Shown in pieces: positions 1 to 7,290 of a stretch of 64,000 nucleotides of DNA (the first letter of the stretch is position 1; every line of letters starts with the position of its first letter). Under the pieces are notes generated by a model. The model saw only the letters and a program-made list of their open reading frames with translations. It did no database searches and was not told the origin of the DNA. The translations under genes and the position numbers were made by a program. This stretch comes from Schaalia canis (lineage in GTDB: Bacteria; Actinomycetota; Actinomycetes; Actinomycetales; Actinomycetaceae). The DNA lies in contig NZ_RQZF01000001.1 of NCBI RefSeq assembly GCF_003858455.1, positions 1 to 64,000 of the forward strand. Direction: 5' to 3'.

Positions 1-1
1 C

Positions 2-67
2 AGACGACGAAGTCAACGTAGTGTAGAAGAGGTAACACACAATCATCCGAGCAAGGAGCTCTTATGA
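2..67 (+). CDS. 3' end of an unidentified open frame (partial)
   Basis: An open frame enters from the left edge and stops at TGA 65-67, overlapping the ATG at 64 as ATGA, a junction typical of coupled genes in this genome. Only about 21 residues are visible, rich in Arg and Ser at first and ending in KELL. No family can be recognised. It could be the tail of a real gene or chance. Confidence 0.2.
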   Translation, partial: RRRSQRSVEEVTHNHPSKELL

Positions 68-114
68 ATCTCGATGACCTCAAGAAGGCCGACTCAGCCC
101 AACGGCGGCGCTGA
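64..114 (+). CDS. Micro-ORF with good ribosome binding site (16 aa), possibly a truncated gene start
   Basis: AAGGAG at 53-58 stands 5 nt before ATG 64, and the ATG overlaps the stop of the preceding frame. The product is only MNLDDLKKADSAQRRR before TGA. A strong initiation site leading to so short a peptide suggests the 5' stub of a gene broken by a nonsense or frameshift mutation, or a leader peptide. No convincing continuation was found in the other two frames. Confidence 0.22.
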   Translation: MNLDDLKKADSAQRRR

Positions 115-310
115 TTTCGGAGCAAATTCTCTCAGCAAGTGTCTTGAGCTGTAAATCTGAGAGCTCGTGAAGCAGAGAACGCCCAGGTCGGGCAAGGAAG
201 TCAGTTTTGAGTTCTGCGCAGTCGGCATAGTGACGTCGCTCTTCAGCAAATTGCCCGAGCGCTTCAACGATAAGTGCAGATGTCCCAGGCTTTTGGAAGC
301 AGCCACAAAC
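80..310 (-). pseudogene. Possible 5'-truncated gene remnant (antisense open frame)
   Basis: On the minus strand a frame stays open from the TAA at 311-313 to TGA at 80-82 and looks protein-like, with alternating charged and hydrophobic residues (for example ALIVEALGQFAEERRHYAD, then LHELSDLQLKTLAERI). It has no ATG, GTG or TTG start. Its 5' end runs into the large inverted repeat at 303-338, so it may be the 3' part of a gene that lost its start. The GTSALIVEAL stretch faintly recalls ribbon-helix-helix antitoxins, but that is a guess. Confidence 0.25.
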
Positions 311-338
311 TTATCTCGATGCCGAGATAAGTTTGTGG
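303..338. repeat. Perfect 16-bp inverted repeat, 4-nt loop
   Basis: CCACAAACTTATCTCG (303-318) and its exact reverse complement (323-338) flank ATGC. It lies 53 nt beyond the stop of the minus-strand membrane protein gene, so it could terminate that transcript, but there is no T-run. The A/T-rich core (TTATCTCG...CGAGATAA) is unlike the GC-rich hairpins elsewhere in the window and could instead be an operator or a relic of a mobile or toxin-antitoxin locus. Confidence 0.75.
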
Positions 339-390
339 GGGAGAGATTTAATCGCTAAGGAAAGTCGCTCCTTCCTTGATGGGGGCACTC

Positions 391-1032
391 TTAATGTAGA
401 GAGGATGAGATCAAGTCCTTTCTATGCCTCACAATCAGGAAATGAGAAAGGAAGATCACCACGAGGCCCACATTTGCCCCCATCAATACCCGCCATACGA
501 GGAGTTCTGCCGCAGCAGCGCCGCCATACTCAAGAGGTGGTGGCGGTGCCACAAGAAGGACCAATGCTAGACCCAGTGGCACACACAAGCGCGCCAGTAA
601 GCCCAACAGTCCGGGGATTCTTCCGAAAGCGCCGACAACAGCGATGCCTGCAGCAGGTATCGCGCAGAGTGCTAGGGCTGTGAGGGCGAGTAAGGGGAGT
701 TGTGTACTTGGAGTGAGAGGGCCATACCAAGCAATGGTCGTTGCAGCCAGAAAACCTAGGCAGAGAAAGAAACTTTGCAGGTAACGGCGCCACCCAGACC
801 GCTGCGAATGGCGCATCCCAATCCATGTAGAGGCGCATGCCGCGACCGCCCACAGCCAGGTGCCGCTCGTCAGATGATTCACGAGCCACAATGGTGATCC
901 GGCTTCAGGGGCGGCAGGGGCAGCCTCGATAATCAGGCGCGCCAATGTGCCAAAGAGGGCGCCCCCACTCAGAAAAAGGACAATCGACCACAGAAACGAG
1001 TGGCTGTGAGACGGCGCTGCGCGGGTGCTCAT
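391..1032 (-). CDS. Predicted multi-pass membrane protein (possibly DUF6518-like)
   Basis: About 213 residues with some five or six hydrophobic segments separated by short Arg-rich turns, for example SQRSGWRRYLQ; the C-terminus is basic (RHRKDL). Size and Ala/Leu-rich layout resemble the actinobacterial DUF6518 membrane family, but the match is from memory and tentative. The frame could start upstream at 1161. The ATG at 1032 is preferred because the hydrophobic pattern starts soon after and TACAAT lies 6 nt upstream, giving a leaderless mRNA. It diverges from the small gene at 1278. Function unknown. Confidence 0.6.
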   Translation of the reverse strand: MSTRAAPSHSHSFLWSIVLFLSGGALFGTLARLIIEAAPAAPEAGSPLWLVNHLTSGTWLWAVAACASTWIGMRHSQRSGWRRYLQSFFLCLGFLAATTIAWYGPLTPSTQLPLLALTALALCAIPAAGIAVVGAFGRIPGLLGLLARLCVPLGLALVLLVAPPPPLEYGGAAAAELLVWRVLMGANVGLVVIFLSHFLIVRHRKDLISSSLH

Positions 1033-1038
1033 GGGCTC

Positions 1039-1044
1039 ATTGTA
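1039..1044 (-). promoter_or_regulatory. -10-like hexamer (leaderless start)
   Basis: On the minus strand TACAAT stands 6 nt before ATG 1032, so transcription would begin at or next to the start codon. No Shine-Dalgarno sequence is present, which fits a leaderless transcript. No clear -35 was seen. Confidence 0.45.
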
Positions 1045-1277
1045 AAGCAGCACATCTCGGTCGCTGATGCTGAGCGCGTCACTCATGACGGCAGTGGACA
1101 AGTGCGTACTTATGAGCACTGATCGCACAGCGCACGAAGATAGCCGGATAGTCTTAATCAAGATGATAGGGTGATGCTGAAGATTCAGTCACACTTTGCG
1201 CAGGTGCAAGGGGCACTTCATGACTGACTGTACCCTCATTCTCCACAAGATGAGGCTCACGACGAGGGGAGCAAAGA

Positions 1278-1448
1278 ATGTATATGTCTCATTCTGACGA
1301 GCAAGAAGTTCGTCGAATCACGCAGGTTCCCGATGGAGACCATTGGCGCGATAACTATTTCGCTACTCGTCTTATGTTCGGCCCGCTTTCTGCAGCATTT
1401 GGTGTCATCGCGGGGATCATCGCCGTCGTCGGCTATTTCTGGGGATGA
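1278..1448 (+). CDS. Small single-pass membrane protein (56 aa)
   Basis: ATG 1278 follows AGGGGA (1265-1270) at 7-nt spacing, a good ribosome binding site. The product has a charged N-terminal half (SDEQEVRRITQVPDGDHWRD) followed by one hydrophobic segment (about residues 35-54, PLSAAFGVIAGIIAVVGYF) ending in WG at the extreme C-terminus. This looks like a tail-anchored or single-pass small membrane protein. It is easily missed because of its length. Its partner is unknown; an alternative start is the ATG two codons later. Confidence 0.6.
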   Translation: MYMSHSDEQEVRRITQVPDGDHWRDNYFATRLMFGPLSAAFGVIAGIIAVVGYFWG

Positions 1449-1546
1449 GAATACCTCGGCTCTAAAAGCTCCCGCACTTGTGGCAGTAACAGACAACCTC
1501 CCCAATCCTGGTGCCACCTGTGCGTTTATCGCTCTAAGCTGAGGCA

Positions 1547-2503
1547 ATGGACTATCGCAACTATGGGAGTTTTCTTCCCCATCCGCGACAAGGAGCCGCC
1601 ACAGATCCTGCGACATCGCAGTCGTGGGCATGGAAGGGGCATACGATTCATGTCGCCCGGCGAGTGAACGCACACGCACCTGTCCAGATGATTGTCTGTC
1701 ACGGTGCCGGAGGGTACTCGGACGCGCTATGGCCGATATGCGCTCAAATCCCCGTGCGCCTATGCGACCTTCATATTCCTGATCTTCCTCTTTACGGGCA
1801 CACCTCCACCTCCGAACCGCGCATGGTTCGCTACGGGGACTGGATTGATTGTCTACACGACTACATCCAGAACATTGACGACGGACGCCCAGTTATCCTC
1901 TGGGGTTTTAGCATCGGGGGACTACTTGCTCGCGAGGTCGCTAGTCGCTTGCCTTTCGTCAACGAAGTTATCGCGACCTGCCTCGTTGATCCGCGTTCCC
2001 TTCGTGCTCGCCTCCATATTGGACGCTGGGGGTTAGGTGTGATGGGAGCGCCTTTCCTTGGTCTAGGCAGGCGTTCTCCGTTCGCAGAGCTCATGATTCC
2101 CATGCGATATGTCGCCAATATGGGGCGAATGAGTCGCAATAGTGACCTTTCGCTCCTGTGTATGCGTGATCCACGCGGAGGGGGAACAAGAATCCCTCTT
2201 GGCTTCTTGGCATCGTTCCTTACGTACCGTCATGCATTCACGACATCTCAAGGCCGGGAACCTGTACACACAACCCTCGTTCACCCTGCAAAAGATGCGT
2301 GGACGCCGCCCTCGTTAAGCGTGAAGACCTTGGATCGAATGGATGGATCGAAGCGGATCGTCATGTTGGAAAACTGCGGTCATTTTCCCGTGGAAGAACC
2401 GGGCCTGACACAGCTTATTGCTGTGGTGACCCAGCTCCTTGAGGACGCTACTAGAACTCCTGAGAAGAGCAGATCGAAACGTTTGATAAAAGGGAATGAA
2501 TAA
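1547..2503 (+). CDS. Alpha/beta-hydrolase family protein
   Basis: A 318-residue alpha/beta-hydrolase. HGAGG (52-56) forms the oxyanion loop, GFSIGG (120-125) carries the nucleophile Ser122, and the likely acid and base are Asp250 (HPAKD) and His279 (NCGHF). It has no signal peptide, so it is probably cytoplasmic; the substrate cannot be told from sequence. ATG 1547 is the only usable start because TAA lies just upstream in frame; the GAGG before it is unusually close. The last 20 residues are basic and probably disordered. Confidence 0.8.
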   Translation: MDYRNYGSFLPHPRQGAATDPATSQSWAWKGHTIHVARRVNAHAPVQMIVCHGAGGYSDALWPICAQIPVRLCDLHIPDLPLYGHTSTSEPRMVRYGDWIDCLHDYIQNIDDGRPVILWGFSIGGLLAREVASRLPFVNEVIATCLVDPRSLRARLHIGRWGLGVMGAPFLGLGRRSPFAELMIPMRYVANMGRMSRNSDLSLLCMRDPRGGGTRIPLGFLASFLTYRHAFTTSQGREPVHTTLVHPAKDAWTPPSLSVKTLDRMDGSKRIVMLENCGHFPVEEPGLTQLIAVVTQLLEDATRTPEKSRSKRLIKGNE

Positions 2504-2670
2504 TTCACCTCTAGAGGAGTAGGCGAGAGTTGTAGCGCTGAAAAATAGCCAAAAAATCGTTTCGACATCGGTTGCAAGGTGGCCCTGGCAGGTTTAGCAT
2601 GGCGATAAGCGCGCACGCAACGGAGCATGATGCGCTAACACCCTAACCACGCATCAGCAAAGGAGCTGTC

Positions 2671-4032
2671 ATGCCGCAGGTATTGAAGAACCTTGGGTTC
2701 TCGCCCCTCGCCCTCTTCCAACTCGCCCTCATCACCGTTAATGCCCAGCTCATCTATGCTTTCTGGGACATTCGCAACACCCTCCCCAAAGACTTCCCCA
2801 CGGCAATGGGAGTCACCGACGCCCAAGCTGGCCAGCTCTACGCCATGCAAGGCCTGGTGATTCTCCTCGGTACCATCGCACTGGGATGGATTGGCGATCG
2901 CTTCTCCATCCGCTCCATCATGCTCATCGCCACCATGGGTGTCGGTGCGATCTCCCTCTTCATCACCGTCAGTTCGCCCAACCTGTCCTTCCCCGTCCTT
3001 CTCATCTGCTTCTTCTCCATGCTCCTGCTCTCTGAAGTACTCTTCAAACCAGCAAACTTCAAAGCGGTGCGTATCTCAACGACAGAAGAACACCAGGGCG
3101 CAGCCTTTGGCTTCTTCGAGTTCGGCCGCGGCCTGCTCGCTTTCCTCATCTCCCTGCTGTGGACAGCCATGATCGGAGCAGATGCCTCTCCAAAGACCAT
3201 CATGATGACTGCATCAATCATCGTGCTCGTCACCGGCATTGCTGTTTACTTCGTTGTCCCCAAGGACACGCGTGTTGGAGACGACGAAGAGGTCACTGTT
3301 TCTAGCACGAAGGAAGCCATCAAGGGCGTAGCTGAGGTCGCCAAACTCCCTGTCGTCTGGGTAGCTGGCATTAACGTCTTTTGCATTTACGGCACCTTCG
3401 TTGCAGCGGGTACCTACTTCGCTCGATTCCTCCAAGCTGGCTACGGTACGAGCGCAGTCGCCGCAGCAGCCTTTGCCACCACTGTTATTGCGCTGCGTAT
3501 GCTGCCGTTGGTATCAACGATTCTTGTTGAAAAGGTCTTCAAGACAGCCACCCGCTTCATGCGCGCTATGGAAGTTGTCCTTGCAGTGCTGCTGGTTATC
3601 ATCGCTGTCATGTTCTACACGAACCCAGCCTCCGTCTCTGAGTTCCCAGCAGGACAAGCTCCCGACGGAATCGTCAGCAGTGGCGTCTTCTGGACGCTCA
3701 TTGTCCTCATGCTCATGGCTTCAGCCGTCACCTTCATGATCCGCGGCGTCTACTACGCTCCCATCGGTGAATTTGGCGTACCCAAGAAGCAGTCATCTTC
3801 GGCAATGTCCTTCGCCATCACCTTGGGATATATTCCAGCCCTACTTGCACCGCCGACCCTCGGTGCTCTCATTACGCCAGCCGTTAAAGATGCGGACGGT
3901 ACCGTTGTGACCGAGGTCCTCACACCAACAGCAACCTTGGGAACCGCCTTCATCGGACTGGCAATTCTGGCACTCGTAGCGGCAGTACTCTCACACATTC
4001 TTGTCACCATGCACGCCAAGCGCGCTGCCTGA
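2671..4032 (+). CDS. MFS transporter, organophosphate-antiporter-like
   Basis: A 453-residue major facilitator with about twelve hydrophobic segments and the conserved loop GWIGDRFSIRS after the second helix. The segment around EEHQGAAFGFFEFGRG resembles the equivalent loop of GlpT/UhpT-type organophosphate transporters, so a phosphorylated solute is plausible (inference). AAAGGAG lies 7 nt before the start. The gene is followed by a PI-PLC-like phosphodiesterase, an inositol-phosphatase-like enzyme and a LacI regulator, which suggests import of an inositol phosphodiester or phosphate. A strong hairpin separates it from the next gene. Confidence 0.8.
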   Translation: MPQVLKNLGFSPLALFQLALITVNAQLIYAFWDIRNTLPKDFPTAMGVTDAQAGQLYAMQGLVILLGTIALGWIGDRFSIRSIMLIATMGVGAISLFITVSSPNLSFPVLLICFFSMLLLSEVLFKPANFKAVRISTTEEHQGAAFGFFEFGRGLLAFLISLLWTAMIGADASPKTIMMTASIIVLVTGIAVYFVVPKDTRVGDDEEVTVSSTKEAIKGVAEVAKLPVVWVAGINVFCIYGTFVAAGTYFARFLQAGYGTSAVAAAAFATTVIALRMLPLVSTILVEKVFKTATRFMRAMEVVLAVLLVIIAVMFYTNPASVSEFPAGQAPDGIVSSGVFWTLIVLMLMASAVTFMIRGVYYAPIGEFGVPKKQSSSAMSFAITLGYIPALLAPPTLGALITPAVKDADGTVVTEVLTPTATLGTAFIGLAILALVAAVLSHILVTMHAKRAA

Positions 4033-4041
4033 AACCCTCGT

Positions 4042-4074
4042 GGGTGGGCGGAAGGCAACCCCTTCCGCCCACCC
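4042..4074 (+). terminator. Strong 14-bp hairpin after the MFS gene
   Basis: GGGTGGGCGGAAGG (4042-4055) pairs perfectly with 4061-4074 around the loop CAACC. No T-run follows and the next start codon is only 26 nt away, so this is more likely an attenuating or 3'-end-protecting structure than a full terminator. Confidence 0.65.
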
Positions 4075-4099
4075 CAACACGACAGAGGAAATGAAAGCC

Positions 4100-4966
4100 A
4101 TGAGCCTTGGAATCCCTCACACCCGAAACACCACATGGATGAGCGCACTCACAGACGACACTGCGCTTACCGCCCTCGCCATTCCCGGCACTCACGACAC
4201 CATGACTGCACGGTGCACTGAGCGTTACTACGCCACCCAAGAAGACTCACTCGCTGAACAACTCACCTACGGAGTGCGTTTCCTCGACATTCGCCTTCGA
4301 CGCACCCTCGTCGCCGCCCACCGAGAATGGGTAAGTGACATCTCAGGCCAGGATATCCTCGACACAGTCGGACAATTCCTTGCCGACAACCCCAGCGAAT
4401 GCGTCATTATGCGTATCCAAAATGCCAACGAGGCAAAGGACGACTACCCCGCCTACGGAGAGGCCATTCACGGCCTCATCGGAGCGAACCTCGACATCTT
4501 CCACCTCTGGGAAACACCACACTCCCCCTGGCCAACACTCGGACAATGCCGAGGCCGCGTGCTCGCACTTGAGTGTGCGCCCCCAATGTACGCATTCAGC
4601 GAGCGGCAGGGGATCGTGTGGGCACAAAACTGGCACGACAACCCCTACCTCGATATTCAAGATCTATGGGATGGCCCCAGTATCGAGGACAAGAAAAACG
4701 CCATTGCACGGGCGTTGCGCCACGGTGACGACGACTTAAATACCCTTATTATCAACCACATCAGTGCAACGAACGGCGAACTTGGCTACCCCGATGCCTA
4801 CGCTCAGATCCTTAATCCCTATACGCGGACGCTCAATGAGGCGATTCGCCACGAAGCAACCACGGAATCCGAAAACTACAGGGGGAGAGGAATCCAGATT
4901 TATGACTTCATCAGTCCTGAATTAGCGGCTGCGGTCATTGAACTCAACGACAAGAAAAACCACTAG
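4100..4966 (+). CDS. PI-PLC X-domain phosphodiesterase, cytoplasmic
   Basis: About 288 residues resembling the catalytic X domain of bacterial phosphatidylinositol-specific phospholipase C. IPGTHDTMT (28-36) carries the first catalytic His (32) and Asp33, GVRFLDIRLR (58-67) the substrate-binding Asp and Arg, and AAHREW (72-77) a candidate second His (74). The C-terminal IQIYDF strand also fits the barrel. There is no signal peptide, unlike secreted PI-PLCs, so it probably acts on an imported soluble compound rather than on membranes (inference). ATG 4100 is chosen over 4091 because AGAGGA (4084-4089) is then correctly spaced. Confidence 0.75.
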   Translation: MSLGIPHTRNTTWMSALTDDTALTALAIPGTHDTMTARCTERYYATQEDSLAEQLTYGVRFLDIRLRRTLVAAHREWVSDISGQDILDTVGQFLADNPSECVIMRIQNANEAKDDYPAYGEAIHGLIGANLDIFHLWETPHSPWPTLGQCRGRVLALECAPPMYAFSERQGIVWAQNWHDNPYLDIQDLWDGPSIEDKKNAIARALRHGDDDLNTLIINHISATNGELGYPDAYAQILNPYTRTLNEAIRHEATTESENYRGRGIQIYDFISPELAAAVIELNDKKNH

Positions 4967-4981
4967 GGAAAGAAGATCGTC

Positions 4982-5758
4982 ATGCCACTCAACCGAGAAA
5001 AACTCCTCGAGATCGCGGTTGACGTTGTCGCAGAGGCCGCACGCTTAGCGCGAGAATCACACAAAACATACGAAGTCTCGACTAAGTCAACACGCAATGA
5101 TCTTGTCACGACCGTCGACATAGCGATCGAAGGACTTATTACCTCCCGTCTGCACTCCAAGACCGGCTACCCCTGCATGGGAGAAGAAGGCCACAGCATC
5201 GACTCCTTTGCTGGACCCGTATGGGTCATTGATCCAATCGATGGGACAATGAACTACGTCATGACACACAGAGACTACGCCATATCATTGGCCCTGTGCG
5301 TTGACGGGATTCCAATCATCGGCGTGGTGTGTGATGTCACCGCAGATACCGTTTACACCGCCATCGAAGGGCAGGGAGCATGGTGTGACGGCAAACAACT
5401 CTCTTCCGTCCCCGAAAACACCTCATTTCGCGAGGGAATACTTATTGCCGACGTCAAGGAACTAGAAGCCCTGCCGCGCCTCACGCAGCTCGTGCGAGAA
5501 TCGCGCGGACACCGCCGTTACGGATCGGCTGCCCTTGAATGTATCGAGGTCGCCCGACAACAAGCTGCAGCCTTCGTCCATCTGTGGGTCTCTCCATGGG
5601 ACATAGCTGCAGCCCAACTGATTTGCCAAGAAGCTGGTGTGCGCGTAACGCGGATGGATGGCACCCCCTTGGATACCCGGTATAAGGGGTCCATTCTGGC
5701 TGCTTGGCCACAGGCGCACTCAGAGATGCTCCAACGACTCTGCATCGACCCCTGCTGA
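4982..5758 (+). CDS. Inositol monophosphatase family phosphatase
   Basis: A 258-residue IMPase-superfamily enzyme. The metal-binding set is present: Glu68-Glu69 in GEEG, WVIDPIDGTMNY (81-92) with Asp84 and Asp87, and Asp206 in SPWDIAA. The family removes phosphate from inositol monophosphates and related sugars in the cytosol with Mg2+. It starts 16 nt after the PI-PLC-like gene, so the two are probably co-translated. The pair could take a phosphodiester to inositol phosphate and then to free inositol (inference). A HisN- or CysQ-like role cannot be excluded. Confidence 0.85.
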   Translation: MPLNREKLLEIAVDVVAEAARLARESHKTYEVSTKSTRNDLVTTVDIAIEGLITSRLHSKTGYPCMGEEGHSIDSFAGPVWVIDPIDGTMNYVMTHRDYAISLALCVDGIPIIGVVCDVTADTVYTAIEGQGAWCDGKQLSSVPENTSFREGILIADVKELEALPRLTQLVRESRGHRRYGSAALECIEVARQQAAAFVHLWVSPWDIAAAQLICQEAGVRVTRMDGTPLDTRYKGSILAAWPQAHSEMLQRLCIDPC

Positions 5759-5881
5759 ATGTGGCACGTCAGTGTGGCTGCCACAGCCCTAGACGCAGAT
5801 CATGAAAAACAACGGAGGGAAATAGAACAGAATTCGCGTGCACATTAACGATGCGAATAAAAGGCTCTCAACGGCGAAAGA

Positions 5882-5909
5882 TATACTCACACATGTCACA
5901 TCTATGACA
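5882..5909 (+). promoter_or_regulatory. Candidate lacI promoter and operator
   Basis: TATACT at 5882-5887 is a plausible -10 hexamer. Directly downstream TGTCA (5894-5898) and TGACA (5905-5909) form an inverted repeat spaced by 6 nt, well placed for autorepression by the LacI-type protein at 5935. No good -35 is visible. Confidence 0.35.
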
Positions 5910-5934
5910 GATAAGAGAGATGTTTGGAGGGGAA

Positions 5935-7053
5935 ATGAAACAATCGCGCGTCACCTTGCGCGACATTGCCGACACAGTTGGAACCTCAATCAGCACCGTC
6001 TCTCTGGCACTACGCGACGACGCCCGTGTCAGCGAAAAACTACGCCGAACCATTCAAAACACCGCAGCAGAACTTGGGTACAAAGTTGACCTGCTCGGTT
6101 CCATGATGCGCTCCAATACCCCCCATGTCCTAGGAGTCGTCGGAAGATTCGACCAGGAACTACATGCACATTACATCCGCCTTCTGGGGGAAGAAGCCCG
6201 ATTGCGCGGTTATCAGCTTGTTGCAGAGAACGCCGCTGCCTACGAGCACATGAGCGAAGCATTCAAAACACTTGCCCAATTCCGAATTACGACAACTATT
6301 GCCATTAATCCTGACCCGGATGACCATAACGAGAGCTCTGAAAATGGGCCAAGCGTGGTTATCGGACAGGAAAGGGTTTTCCCACACGCTGACCTTATGA
6401 CCAGCCGAAATGAATCCGGCGCAGAAGAACTAGCCGAACATCTTGACACACTTGGCCATCGTTCCATTGTCTACTTCGATGGTGAACCCGGCGTATCAGC
6501 GCAAAGCCGACGTGAGGCCGTAATCGCGGCATGTCATCGCCACCGAATCCGAGTCGACACTGTTGCCGCCGGCGCAACGATGGATGCTGGTTTTACCGCA
6601 GCCTCCCGTTTGATGGCTGACCAGTGGGCGCAACGACGTCAAAGGACGCGAAGAACAGACGGCGGACGACTTGGAGACTACTCTGCGCTTGTGGGCTACA
6701 ACGACCATTGCATCCAGGGCGCCGCTGTCGCGCTCATGGGGGCCGGCGTGCGTATTCCCACAGATATCTCCCTAGCCGGCTTTGATAACTCTCAGGTCGC
6801 TCAGTCAACGACCTTCAACCTCACCAGCGTTGACCGCGGAGTCCGAAAAATCGCCACAATCGCCCTTGATCGCGCAATTGAGCGCATTACACATCCTGAC
6901 CTTGACGGCATCACCATAGGCGTTGATTCGCACCTTGTCATCCGCACATCAACCGGACGGGCGTTCTACCTCAATGACTCAACGCCTATCCTCTTTCCTA
7001 GCCGGAATCCTCCGACAGACGACAGCGTGGGCAGAGCCACATGTGAACACTGA
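5935..7053 (+). CDS. LacI-family transcriptional regulator
   Basis: About 372 residues. The N-terminal helix-turn-helix reads VTLRDIADTVGTSISTVSLA, followed by a LacI hinge and a periplasmic-binding-protein-like sensor domain containing GYNDHCIQGAAVALMGAGVRIP and the DISLAGFDN motif. ATG 5935 is favoured over 5920 because GGAGGGG lies between them at proper spacing. It sits next to the MFS / PI-PLC-like / IMPase genes in the same direction and is the natural candidate to control them in response to their substrate (inference). Confidence 0.88.
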   Translation: MKQSRVTLRDIADTVGTSISTVSLALRDDARVSEKLRRTIQNTAAELGYKVDLLGSMMRSNTPHVLGVVGRFDQELHAHYIRLLGEEARLRGYQLVAENAAAYEHMSEAFKTLAQFRITTTIAINPDPDDHNESSENGPSVVIGQERVFPHADLMTSRNESGAEELAEHLDTLGHRSIVYFDGEPGVSAQSRREAVIAACHRHRIRVDTVAAGATMDAGFTAASRLMADQWAQRRQRTRRTDGGRLGDYSALVGYNDHCIQGAAVALMGAGVRIPTDISLAGFDNSQVAQSTTFNLTSVDRGVRKIATIALDRAIERITHPDLDGITIGVDSHLVIRTSTGRAFYLNDSTPILFPSRNPPTDDSVGRATCEH

Positions 7054-7290
7054 GTTCGCCTCTCCACCTGCATGCGGATGCCGCGTATGATGAGAAGCAG
7101 TGTGAATGGCGTGCGCTCCAAGGACCCGCACGCCTCTGAATGCCCAGGCTATCTTGCGACACCACTGCGAGAACCAGTCCTGCGAAGCAACCAACAAACG
7201 ACGAATACGATCGTGAATGAATGCGTCCCAACTGGGACTGGCAGAAGAGACAGAAAACAATCGCCGCAACGGCAGAAATAGAGGAACACC

